A stretch of DNA of 44,903 nucleotides from Endozoicomonas sp. ISHI1 (GTDB taxonomy: Bacteria; Pseudomonadota; Gammaproteobacteria; Pseudomonadales; Endozoicomonadaceae), in assembly GCF_024606225.1 (NCBI RefSeq), contig NZ_JAGRPU010000046.1, positions 1-44,903 on the forward strand, written 5' to 3'. Made by a program: the position numbers and the translations under genes. The notes below the pieces were generated by a model. It was not told the DNA's origin. It did not search any database and saw only the letters and a program-made list of their open reading frames with translations. Below are positions 38,201 to 44,903 of this stretch, piece by piece; the first letter of the stretch is position 1, and the number at the start of each line of letters is the position of its first letter.

Positions 38201-38554
38201 ATATTTCTGAGCAATACCATCCTCGCTTGTTTCAAACTGATCAACACTGGAAACGTCACCATTAATACCATAAAGAACTTCTGTAAAGCCTATAGAAGGA
38301 AGGGCAGAGTCCTTACTTTCCTGAGGCTTATAAGAGTAGGTGGTGGTAAAGGATTTGGGTATTGGTTGTTGGTCTTGGCCTAAAGTTGGCTGAATCACAA
38401 CCTCACTCTGGGTAAACTCCTTGTGTCCATTGCCCCCGATATCGATAGATTTTATCTGCAGCCTGCGATCGGCCAGTGCCTGTGTAACAATGATGGAAGA
38501 GCTGATGGCAAAGGCCACTGCAAGGCTCACTGCATCGGGGCGAGCATATCTCAT
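32243..38554 (-). CDS. Giant secreted protein, paralog C (2103 aa, longest)
   Basis: The longest and apparently most complete member. Signal peptide (AVAFAISSSIIVTQALA), conserved N-terminal domain, then a very long coiled-coil-like middle (about 500-1500). Part of it (PEVLETLRAMEKALGDKSH through VNETYDDEGVKRIRNNQ) is shared closely with paralog D but not with A or B. A 68-codon module around 34566-34772 is absent from D. The C-terminal domain contains the hydrophobic stretch and QWLGGPMGRSLDKINRW. The tail ends DKKTQDEL; QDEL fits the PROSITE-type ER-retention pattern [KRHQSA]-[DENQ]-E-L. GAGG lies 7 nt before the ATG. Function unknown; export is predicted, host ER targeting is speculative. 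Confidence 0.9.
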   Translation of the reverse strand: MRYARPDAVSLAVAFAISSSIIVTQALADRRLQIKSIDIGGNGHKEFTQSEVVIQPTLGQDQQPIPKSFTTTYSYKPQESKDSALPSIGFTEVLYGINGDVSSVDQFETSEDGIAQKYTKVLKVGDEGFFRFTHNLEEKELVIEVRGGMTDQDSVKAVRDQLVGIQSLELSTKIANPVQLAFLLEGVGDRAGNLGASDHYVPLATIEVEKVEVNGRTFMRLIASGDQPPALQRLGQSLFVNDEALLAAATSAYVQVHVLEGDIQQQALNDLLAHSKPVGYVVHVEDDTQVYPVPEGYPKLEVAEASGEVIVFHGQNPNPHDIAFVENLHKLWLEAGENNPAAAATRVKKHKVKGYQFAILSRQMALLEEFVARHDAGAGKDQPTTLTDQDKLAVHALSYYEFLQQALSSAMPAQAVEFEFTPEHVRASSTVITPTWLQIQLTKHFSFKPALKDLLINQNFVNGIMSHIPVVDESQLDVFNHDEQFAAKVVSDTARQMVEWERQLQEHLVKKSELIRVKNHLELVSETANASEEEKLRALQLKQQAGDKLALIRKVAKELEEQSQKLQYEVERIPYLQRQLLDAREEASIAHNTQLAEVLGIDNWDGTQPAEEQVRLIRKNIHEMHQSVAATFAATGQPGPEAVKAKLAAIEDRFGITPVDENDLVARCQSIQQYQHLQQKTEMTDAGIHKLLTRIQHRLSLDQDIEKGPEVRSRAIRKHPKQQAAQAGQERFQQQTIKKDTKDRAEKIKTMNVKQEIADLSELNEGIATEDINVLKSTIHTTLLKNAALEEQLKDINTPGQSKALPEVFETLRAMEKALGDKSHINERDDVYLNRQLVSEDIRLYVSEARLRQEAQVSIILQLLEDRLGIRVRISESDGKAAKLARVRARLDSGNVSNDQLADMDRLLRVATDRPAPEGSPMQVDVLLSGIHDLLNSLNEESDQRARIRQAIYLIDLEVALNILHHEYPAAKERGKNFIAKLASDLQIGFADDANLFDQQHALRDRIKELMKEVNETYDDEGVKRIRNNQMADQLELRDFRVDAGIDEQNSLIKAKLEHLDEEVFKAGQPEVDERIAAIENELDRQMARLGPKPRFVLDRDAATARGAIKNAENELAAIHRNLKELRGEHLIFAGNRADLQHIPDKENAALNQRMKEAQIELGLAASDEQTTEERLKDIRHFLLECSAEKRDEILEELGIKSGLNIQITGDTGLEEASDYLIAIARYTDSDGQNKFSEALGKLLYNRKKYAQLRDLLREHDRKSMNVANAMTEEALAQADMIRKQKEIEFGTSDELIKALPNLEIAQLSLALSRKSEALSNAKQDLADHNALLEATEKAMGLKPAPADTHEQRLNALRNRQVQIGGNDGYGGTVRHLIQEQNHLQNNIEYRKTDIERMKGVLKAAEQAVESDPGPFQYTPKQVQVLNTIHEFTQQHPLKKQALEAAIGLREAAVASGKQTLLLPTLHFDDGFAAIRLQAQIGDKLTFEQASRMVETFKSLKVFPESTLEPIADRPQSALSHVLTLSLWAIYQTKKGPQQYDDLIRGMGKTFIHFVEHEQGGLKGFPEYFASHSASGYNIITLLREGLISKVELEHYLKAVRGAGVYTAMGEFEHFIGSKHGVHVPQFRKLVQMLSDKGAEEFMQSAFIPVTPTATGPTGMKESVAGMKEYAAAVIANYVLDDIAFDNGRRTAAFLANVQDTLTRYANAAGLSESELIKAIHDTLMQTHAAAVEWQLNDYWVKPSAFLVQPVTWYYSSYKPLLAITNARNAAKLSLSGMVFLYLLDLTNRGDYTHRILTPFQHWLEHYGVDLDRTHQYACHDGIEQVSEVGGLAMPLGKAASSVILLRMGPVLFARQHHANPQMYRSISRLVPEIVKSMGSGQGVQVPLLHRVTPQKVKTLASATAGLVLGPVATVGAYAHGLISGFTYAQTFGFALASSLTFDFFMNDNKMLTQWLGGPMGRSLDKINRWRGVGETQDDYVKRTAIASPQRFNETDEAYTNRVKASDATHGWTRHENYLQFRERRDRTMKMFENSWEQYFRDNVPRWSFSHAESIPYSYTLGALFESRAIAAEENPAAVKAAPAGLKVEKLHLDKDKKTQDEL

Positions 38555-38891
38555 CCTACTACCTCAGAGCTGAGTACTTTATTACCGTGAAAAGTGATGT
38601 CCAGACCAGGCTGGGATGCGGCTTTTATTTTTTAATCGCTCATGGCTGTTTCGTTAAGTTGTAGAGAGAATTTAGTTCATAGTGGCAAACTCGGTAAGCT
38701 GTTGAGCGAATTTAGTTAACAAAGGCAAAGTTCAATGCCAATAAAATTGAGCGGTTTTTTCGGGGAAGGGCGACATTCATAGCTTCTAAAAGGGTTTAAT
38801 CGGTAGCACGATCTGAAAGAAAACAGTATTTATTCCTTTATACCGATTTCTTTTGGATGGCTATGGAGGAATCATCCACCGTTTTCTGATA
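38555..38891. other. Spacer between giant paralogs D and C
   Basis: 337 bp. It contains the start-proximal block (38555-38605), a tandem pair of 40-bp repeats (38651-38730), a small-gene-like remnant near 38755-38785, and a possible TGGATG/CATCCA hairpin just downstream of the stop of D (about 38855-38880). No gene is supported. Confidence 0.6.
38651..38730. repeat. Tandem 40-bp direct repeat (two units)
   Basis: Units 38651-38690 and 38691-38730 are in exact register, sharing TCGxTAAGxTG...GAATTTAGTT and ending GGCAAA. The same pair occurs upstream of paralog D; single copies occur upstream of A and B. Confidence 0.85.
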
Positions 38892-41800
38892 TCAAAGTTC
38901 GCTGCGGGTATTCTCATTTTTATCAGGATCAAACTTTTGATCAGCCGTTGGTGTATTCAAGGCTGCGCCCTCTGGCGCTGCAGTTGCTCTGTTGTCATCG
39001 CTCTGTTGCCAATCGTAGAAGATGCCCAGTGTGTAAGAGTAAGGAATACTTTCTGCGTGGGAGAATGACCATTTAGGCATATTGTCCCTGAAATATTTTT
39101 CCCAGCCATTCTCATACATCTTCATGGTGCGATCACGGCGTTCACGGAACTGAAGATAATTCTCTTTCCGCGTCCAGCCATGCATCATGTTGTTTGTTTT
39201 GACACGATTGGCATACTCTTCATCCGTTTCATTAAAGCGCTGAGGCGTGGCAATGGCAGTACGTTTCATATAGTCAGATTCCGTTTCACCTGCGCCTCTC
39301 CAGCGATTAAGCTTGTCAAGACTTCGTCCCAGAGGTCCCCCCAGCCATTGAGTGAGTATCTTGTTGTCGTTCATCAAGAAGTCGAAACCGAGACTTGACA
39401 CCAGAGCGAATTCGAAGGTTTGAGCATAGGTAAACCGGGATATAAGACCATGAGCGTATGCTCCGACAGTGGCTAACGGACCCAGCACCAGACCGGCAGT
39501 AGCCGAGGCCAAAGTCTTTACTTTTTGTGGTGTCACCCGGTGCAGCAGCGGTACCTGAACGCCTTGTCCGGAACCCATGGATTTCACCATTTCGGGAACC
39601 AGACGGGAAATGCTGCAATACATCCGGGGGTTGGCGTTGTGTTGTCTGGCAAACAGCATCGTGCCGGTTTTCAGCAGAATGACTGAGGAAGCAGCCTTGC
39701 CCAAAGGCATGGCCAGCCCGCCTGCTTCAGATATTTTTTCAATGCCACTGTGATAGGCATATTGGCTGTTTCGGTCAAGATCAACGCCATAGCGTTCCAG
39801 CCAGTGCTGGAAAGGTGTAAACAGTCTGTGTGTGTAATCACCTCTGTTGGTCAGATCCAGAAGATAGAGGAACGCCATGTTCGAGAGAGACAGTCTGGCT
39901 GCCTCCGGAGCGGTATGGGTCACCAGTAGAGGATTGTAGTTGGAGTAGTACCAGATAAACGCCTGTAACAGAGAGGCTGAAGGTTTGACCCAGTAATCAT
40001 TGAGCTGCCACTCAACCGCTGCGGAATGAGTCTGCATTAATGTGTCATGGATAGCCTTGATCAGCTCTGATTCAGACAGGCCGGCAGCATTAACATAAAG
40101 TGTCAGGGTATCCTGAACATTGGCCAGAAATGCTGCCGTCCTGCGGCCATTTTCAAAGGCAATATCATCAAGCACGTAGTTGGCGATGGTAGCCGCTGCG
40201 TACTCTTTTATACCGGCAACAGACTCTTTCATACCTGTCGGGCCGGTTGCAGTCACGGTCACAGGAATAAAGGCGCTCTGCATAAATTCCTCAGCACCCT
40301 TATCGGACAGCATCTGGACAACCCTCCTGAACTGGGGCAAACGGACACCGTGCTTGCTGCCAACAAAGAGTTCAAATTCGCCCATTGCCGTATAAACACC
40401 GACACCTCTGACGGCCTTTATGTAGTGCTCAAGTTCAACCCTGCTGATCAGACCTTCACGGAGCAAAGTGATTATCCTGTTACCACTGGCAGAATGGCTG
40501 GCGAAGTATTCCGGGAAGTCTTTCAGGCCCCCTTGTTCATGCTCGACGAAGTGAATGGCTGTTTTGCCCATGTCGCGAATGACGTCGTCGTATTGTTGGG
40601 CTCCTGTTTCCACGTAGTACAAGGCCCAACCCGCCAGTTCCTCGACATTTTTGATAGCACTCCAGGGTCGATCTTGCATAGGCATGAGGGGGGATTCCGG
40701 GAAGATCTTCAGGCTCTTGAAAACGTCCACCATCCGACTGGCCTGTTCAATCGTCAGTTTATCCCCGACCAGTGCCTGCATGCGAATCGCTGCAAATTCA
40801 TTGTTAAAATCGAAAGTCGAAAGCAACGGTGCTTTCTTGCCGCCTTCTCTTGCCGCTTCTTTCAGGCCAATGGCGGCTTCCAGAGCTTGTTTTTTGAGAG
40901 GGTGCTGCTGCATGAAATTGTTGATAGTGCTCAGAACCATTACCTGTTCCGGCGTGTACTGGAAGGGACCAGAGTCACTTTCGACGGCTTGCTCTGCAGC
41001 CTTCAGGACTCGCTTCATTCTCTCAATGTCTGCTTTTCTGAACTCAATCTCATCTTGCAGATCTGCCTGTTCCTGAATCAGATGCCGGACAGTGCCACCA
41101 TAACCATCATTCCCACCATATTCTACCTGTCTCTTTCTCAGGGCATTAAGCCGTTGTTCATGGGTGTCAGCAGGGGCTGGTTTAAGACCCACGTCTTTTT
41201 CGATGGCTTCAAGAAGCGCATCGTCGTGTTCACGCAGGAAGTCTGTGATCTGAATGTACCTTTTCCTGCTATGAAGCAGTCTACCTAATGCTTCGCCGAC
41301 TTCGTACTGACCAGCAGAATCTGCATAGCGTGCAATGGCAATTAAGTAATCAGATGCTTCCTCTGAACCAAGGTCATTTATCATATGGATGTTCAGACTT
41401 GATTTGACTCTCAGTTCCTCAAGGATTTTATCTCGTTTTTCTGCACTGCATTCCAGCAGGAAATGCCTGATGTTCTTCACTCGCTCTTCAGTGGTTTGCT
41501 CGTCACTTGAAGCCAGACCCAACTCGATCTGAACTTCTTTCATTCCCTGCTTGAGAACCATGCTTTCTTCATCTGAGACATCCTGGAGGTCGTCAGGGTT
41601 CCCTTCATATACCAGGCTTGTACCTCGAAGCCTTTTCAGATTGCGATAAATGGCTGCCAGCTCACTTTCAGCTTCTTTAATTGCTCGTCTTGCCGTGGCA
41701 ACATCACGATCAAGGACGAATCGGGGTTTAGGTCCAAGGCGAGGCATTTGCCTGTCCAGCTCATTTTCAATGGCTGCAATACGCTCATCAACCTCAGGCT

Positions 41801-44378
41801 GACCCGCTTTGAACACTTCTTCGTCCAAGTCTTCAAGTTTTGCTTTAATTAGACTGTTTTGCTCGTTTATAGTGGCGTGATATCTATAGTTCTTAATGTT
41901 GAGTTGATCAGCAATTTGATTATTTCTGATTCTTTTGACACCCTCATCGTCATAAGTTTCGTTTACTTCTTCCTTTAATTCCTGAATTCGGTCTCTTAGA
42001 GCATGCTGCTGGTCAAACAGATTGGCATCGTCAGCAAACCCTATCTGCAGATCACTGGCCAGTTTAGCTATGAACATTTTTTCTCTTTCTTTAGCAGCGG
42101 GATTTTCATGAGGGGAGATATTCAGTGCGTCCTCCAGGGCGATAAGATGATTTGTCTGTCGTTTCCTGGCTCTTTGATCCGATTCTTCGATTAAAAAGTT
42201 GAGAAGATCACGAATGCCAGAGACCAAGACGTCCATCTGCATCGGGCTTCCCTCCGGAGCGAGTCTGTCAGTTGCAACGCGGAGGAGTCTGTGCATGTCA
42301 GCCAACTCGTCCTTTGAGACATCACCGCTATCAAGTCGTGCACGAACCCTTGCCAGTTTTGCTGCTTTGCTATCACTTTCACCGATTCTGACACTGATGC
42401 TGAGTCTGTCTTCCAGCATTTGCAGTATGATCCAGACCTGTGCCTCTTCCCGCTGTCTGGCTTCACTGACGTATAGATGTATGTCTTCAGAAACGAGCTG
42501 ACGATTGAAATACACATCGTCCCTTTCATCGATGTGACTCTTATCTCCCAAAACTCTTTCCATGGCCCGAAGTGTCTCAAGTACTTCAGGCATGGCTTTG
42601 GACTGGCCTGGTGCGGTGATGATGTCAGAATTTTTCAGATCCTGTTGTTCATTTATTGTTCGAATTCTGTGAGAGTGGAGTTCTTTTTGGGCAATCATTG
42701 TTTTAATTTTTGCAAGCAGGCTTTCTTGTTGAGCATCAACATCTTCATTGCTATTAAAATTCTGAATGTTTAAATGTGCGGCAATGGTAGCGTAGCGGTC
42801 TTTGATTTCAGTTGCTTTTTCAGCATCTTTTCTGGTGTTCTGTTGCTGAAGATATTGTTGAAAGGCCTCGGATCCCTGCGGCTCTTCCAGCGTGTTTTCC
42901 AATTCAAGATGCTGTCGGGCCATGTTACCAATGGCTTTTTTAACAAACGTTGTGTCTTCTCCGAAAGCAAAGCGCTGCATCAGTTTGCTGATAACGTCTG
43001 TACCTTTTTGAACATTCTGAAAAAAATGCCGACTTGTCAGAAGATCTCTGAGTGCGGGTTTGAAACTGAAGAGTTTTTCGAATTGAACCAACATCCAGCC
43101 TGGCGTGATGACCGATAACACGGCTCCGATGTGTTCTGCTGTGAGTTCAAATTCATCGGTTCCATATGAAGCAGCAGTGGTTAATGCCTGCTGAATAGAT
43201 TCATAGTAAGCAAGCATCACCAGTTTATCATGTAAAAGTTCAGCATGGTGTTGTAGGGCTAGCTCATTAGAGAACCCCTCCAGTAGCGCCATCTGTCTGC
43301 TTCGAATAACGTACTGGTAGCTTTTGACCTTGTCTTTTTTAACCTGTGCAATGTGCTTATTATCATTACCGCCAAATTTTTTCCAGGGGTTATAGAGGCT
43401 CTCCACAAAAGCAATATCGGCCAGATTCTGCTTCTGACCACGGAAAACAATAATCTCCCCCGGAGCCTCAGTCACTTCCAGTTTTGGATAACCCTCAGGC
43501 ACAGGATAAGCCTGTGTGACATCCTCGACGTGGACTACATAGCCAACAGGCTGATGGCAGAGCACGAGAGTATTCAGGGCTACCTTTTGTAAACCTTCTC
43601 CCAGAAGATAAACCTGGGTATAGGCAGAGGTGGCTAGTGCGAAAAGAGCCTCATCATTGACAAAGAGCGACTGACCCAGTCGCTGCAGTTCAGGGAGCTT
43701 ATCGCCTGCAGCAATAAGGCGCATAAAAGTACGCTCGTTCACTTCAACTTTGCCTACTTTCATGGTGGCAAGGGCAACATAGTGATCAGCTTCGCCAAGG
43801 CTTCCTGCTCTTTCATGGGCTCCTTTTAGTACCCCAGCCAGATGTTCGGGGCTGGCGACTTTCGTTGTCGGTTCAAGTGGTTGGATGTCACCCGATTGAC
43901 TTCGAACAGCCTTAATTGAATCCTGATGGGTCATGCCGTTTCTGACTTGGATGACCAATGCTTCATCTGCAAGATTATGGGTAAACTTGAAGACCCCCTC
44001 ATTACCCACCTTCAGGACTTTGGTGTATTTCCGGGCAACGTCATTCTCGTCGGTTTCAAACTGATCAACACTGGAAACGCCACCCTCAATGCCAGAAAGA
44101 ATGTCTGTGAAGCCTTCAGAGGGAATCTCGTAGTCTGCTCTGGCTTGAGTCTGATCAGGGTAGGTGGTGGTAAAGGATTTGGGTATGGGTTTCTGGTCGT
44201 GACCTAAAGTTGGCTTAACCATGACCTCAATCTGGGTAAACTCCGGCTGTCCATTGCCCTGAATATCGATAGATTTTATTTGCAGCCTGCGATCAGCCAA
44301 TGCCTGTGTATTAATGATGGAAGAGCTGATGGCAAAGGCCATTGCAAGGCTCAGTGCATTGGGGCGAGCATGCGTCAT
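38892..44378 (-). CDS. Giant secreted protein, paralog D (1828 aa)
   Basis: Signal peptide (AMAFAISSSIINTQALA), conserved N-terminal domain, charged helical middle mostly of the paralog C type but shorter, and conserved C-terminal domain with the hydrophobic stretch and QWLGGPLGRSLDKLNRW. Relative to C it lacks an upstream coiled-coil block and, cleanly and in frame, a 204-bp module at about 41220. Its tail differs in sequence (NTPTADQKFDPDKNE) yet still ends NTRSEL. GAGG lies 7 nt before the ATG. Its upstream spacer is interrupted by a small inverted-repeat element and, further up, by an IS607-type element, so its promoter may be altered. Function unknown. Confidence 0.9.
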   Translation of the reverse strand: MTHARPNALSLAMAFAISSSIINTQALADRRLQIKSIDIQGNGQPEFTQIEVMVKPTLGHDQKPIPKSFTTTYPDQTQARADYEIPSEGFTDILSGIEGGVSSVDQFETDENDVARKYTKVLKVGNEGVFKFTHNLADEALVIQVRNGMTHQDSIKAVRSQSGDIQPLEPTTKVASPEHLAGVLKGAHERAGSLGEADHYVALATMKVGKVEVNERTFMRLIAAGDKLPELQRLGQSLFVNDEALFALATSAYTQVYLLGEGLQKVALNTLVLCHQPVGYVVHVEDVTQAYPVPEGYPKLEVTEAPGEIIVFRGQKQNLADIAFVESLYNPWKKFGGNDNKHIAQVKKDKVKSYQYVIRSRQMALLEGFSNELALQHHAELLHDKLVMLAYYESIQQALTTAASYGTDEFELTAEHIGAVLSVITPGWMLVQFEKLFSFKPALRDLLTSRHFFQNVQKGTDVISKLMQRFAFGEDTTFVKKAIGNMARQHLELENTLEEPQGSEAFQQYLQQQNTRKDAEKATEIKDRYATIAAHLNIQNFNSNEDVDAQQESLLAKIKTMIAQKELHSHRIRTINEQQDLKNSDIITAPGQSKAMPEVLETLRAMERVLGDKSHIDERDDVYFNRQLVSEDIHLYVSEARQREEAQVWIILQMLEDRLSISVRIGESDSKAAKLARVRARLDSGDVSKDELADMHRLLRVATDRLAPEGSPMQMDVLVSGIRDLLNFLIEESDQRARKRQTNHLIALEDALNISPHENPAAKEREKMFIAKLASDLQIGFADDANLFDQQHALRDRIQELKEEVNETYDDEGVKRIRNNQIADQLNIKNYRYHATINEQNSLIKAKLEDLDEEVFKAGQPEVDERIAAIENELDRQMPRLGPKPRFVLDRDVATARRAIKEAESELAAIYRNLKRLRGTSLVYEGNPDDLQDVSDEESMVLKQGMKEVQIELGLASSDEQTTEERVKNIRHFLLECSAEKRDKILEELRVKSSLNIHMINDLGSEEASDYLIAIARYADSAGQYEVGEALGRLLHSRKRYIQITDFLREHDDALLEAIEKDVGLKPAPADTHEQRLNALRKRQVEYGGNDGYGGTVRHLIQEQADLQDEIEFRKADIERMKRVLKAAEQAVESDSGPFQYTPEQVMVLSTINNFMQQHPLKKQALEAAIGLKEAAREGGKKAPLLSTFDFNNEFAAIRMQALVGDKLTIEQASRMVDVFKSLKIFPESPLMPMQDRPWSAIKNVEELAGWALYYVETGAQQYDDVIRDMGKTAIHFVEHEQGGLKDFPEYFASHSASGNRIITLLREGLISRVELEHYIKAVRGVGVYTAMGEFELFVGSKHGVRLPQFRRVVQMLSDKGAEEFMQSAFIPVTVTATGPTGMKESVAGIKEYAAATIANYVLDDIAFENGRRTAAFLANVQDTLTLYVNAAGLSESELIKAIHDTLMQTHSAAVEWQLNDYWVKPSASLLQAFIWYYSNYNPLLVTHTAPEAARLSLSNMAFLYLLDLTNRGDYTHRLFTPFQHWLERYGVDLDRNSQYAYHSGIEKISEAGGLAMPLGKAASSVILLKTGTMLFARQHNANPRMYCSISRLVPEMVKSMGSGQGVQVPLLHRVTPQKVKTLASATAGLVLGPLATVGAYAHGLISRFTYAQTFEFALVSSLGFDFLMNDNKILTQWLGGPLGRSLDKLNRWRGAGETESDYMKRTAIATPQRFNETDEEYANRVKTNNMMHGWTRKENYLQFRERRDRTMKMYENGWEKYFRDNMPKWSFSHAESIPYSYTLGIFYDWQQSDDNRATAAPEGAALNTPTADQKFDPDKNENTRSEL

Positions 44379-44413
44379 TCTACTACCTCAGGGCTGAGTA
44401 CTTTTATTCCCTG

Positions 44414-44512
44414 GCAGCCTGTCGGACTTAAGCGTCCGTAGCGAGGATTGCAGGAATTTTTAGACCAATTTATTGCAACCGCAGTAGGACAGCCTTAAGT
44501 CCGACAGGCTGC
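44414..44512. mobile_element. Small MITE-like inverted-repeat element
   Basis: A 19-bp perfect inverted repeat (44414-44432 and 44494-44512; core CAGCCTGTCGGACTTAAG) flanks 61 bp with no coding capacity. It lies inside the start-proximal block that is uninterrupted in the spacers of paralogs A-C, so it is an insertion. Target-site duplication is not clear. Confidence 0.7.
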
Positions 44513-44569
44513 TAGAAAAGTGGTGTCCAGACCAGACGGGAAAGCAGCTTTTAATCGCTCACGGCTGTT

Positions 44570-44649
44570 TCGGTAAGTTGTTGAGAGAATTTAGTTCACA
44601 CTGGCAAATTCGGTAAGCTGTTGAGCGAATTTAGTTAACAGCGGCAAAG
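44570..44649. repeat. Tandem 40-bp direct repeat (two units)
   Basis: Units 44570-44609 and 44610-44649, homologous and in the same register as the pair at 38651-38730. Confidence 0.85.
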
Positions 44650-44688
44650 TTCAACGCCAATAAAATGGAGTTGTTTTTTCAGGGAAGG

Positions 44689-44903
44689 GGGGTTAAAAAC
44701 AGTTCGCAATAATCTATTATAATCTAAATTTATCTAATATAATCTCAAGAATTGATAAGAGATTAGTGAAGATAGCTGAGGCAGCTCGTTTACTTGGTAC
44801 AGACCCAGTAACACTACGAAAATGGGAAAGTACAGGTGAGCTGCTTCCTGCCAGAAAGACCAAAGGCGGAACTCGTTACTACGACGTGTCTGAATTGATG
44901 GGC
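44689..44903 (+). mobile_element. Left end of an IS607-family insertion element (partial)
   Basis: Homology to the giant-gene spacers stops after CAGGGAAGG at 44688, and a different AT-rich sequence with repeated TAATCT motifs begins. It leads into an IS607-type recombinase. IS607 elements lack terminal inverted repeats and insert at GG, which fits this junction. The right end is outside the window. Confidence 0.7.
44766..44903 (+). CDS. tnpA: IS607-family serine recombinase TnpA, N-terminus (partial)
   Basis: 46 codons from a GTG at 44766 to the window edge. The product begins with a MerR-like winged helix-turn-helix (KIAEAARLLGTDPVTLRKWE, then GGTRYYDVSEL), the DNA-binding head typical of IS607 TnpA and related small serine recombinases; the catalytic serine domain should follow outside the window. 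Purine-rich AAGAGA precedes the GTG. The start could also be another nearby codon since the frame is short. An accessory TnpB nuclease gene would be expected further right. Confidence 0.8.
   Translation, partial: MKIAEAARLLGTDPVTLRKWESTGELLPARKTKGGTRYYDVSELMG

Overview
The window looks like chromosomal DNA of a host-associated gammaproteobacterium of the Endozoicomonas type. This is inferred, not proven. The only ordinary genes are a compact gammaproteobacterial housekeeping block (ycgL, rnd, htpX, an unnamed gene, an AlaA-type aminotransferase, msrB). On both sides of it lie families of very large predicted secreted proteins and a eukaryote-like zinc-finger protein. Base composition is moderate, and almost everything except the zinc-finger gene, msrB and the right-edge transposase is on the minus strand.

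Left region (1-12846, minus strand): three tandem paralogs, the leftmost cut by the window edge. Each has a Sec-type signal peptide, a CX2C-X22-CX2C zinc-ribbon-like motif, a basic NLS-like stretch, an array of 39-residue repeats (14, 14 and 6 units at exactly 117 bp) and a conserved C-terminal domain. Within the repeat most positions are conserved, but a dipeptide after 'SSMN' is hypervariable (NG, HG, SS, NT, AS and others). This helix / variable dipeptide / helix layout resembles that of TALE-like DNA-binding repeats.

Next to them, on the plus strand (13182-14717), is a predicted secreted protein with nine tandem C2H2 zinc fingers, a 27-residue period and Krueppel-like TGEK-type linkers. 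Such arrays are very unusual in bacteria. This gene and the repeat paralogs are the best candidates in the window for an undescribed set of host-directed, possibly nucleus-directed, DNA-binding proteins.

Middle region (14938-20590): ycgL and rnd; htpX with a clear intrinsic terminator; an unnamed gene of about 168 aa; the aminotransferase; divergent msrB; and a small acidic membrane-anchored protein.

Right region (20711-44378, minus strand): four tandem paralogs of 1741-2103 aa with signal peptides, well conserved N- and C-terminal domains, and divergent helical or coiled-coil middles that differ by module gain and loss. Their C-termini end in xxEL (RHEL, QDEL, RSEL, and HGEL behind an in-frame TGA), reminiscent of ER-retrieval tails. 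The spacers between them are homologous and record duplication, a 40-bp tandem repeat, a microhomology deletion, a small inverted-repeat insertion and, at the right edge, the 5' end of an IS607-family element. No tRNA, rRNA or CRISPR was seen.
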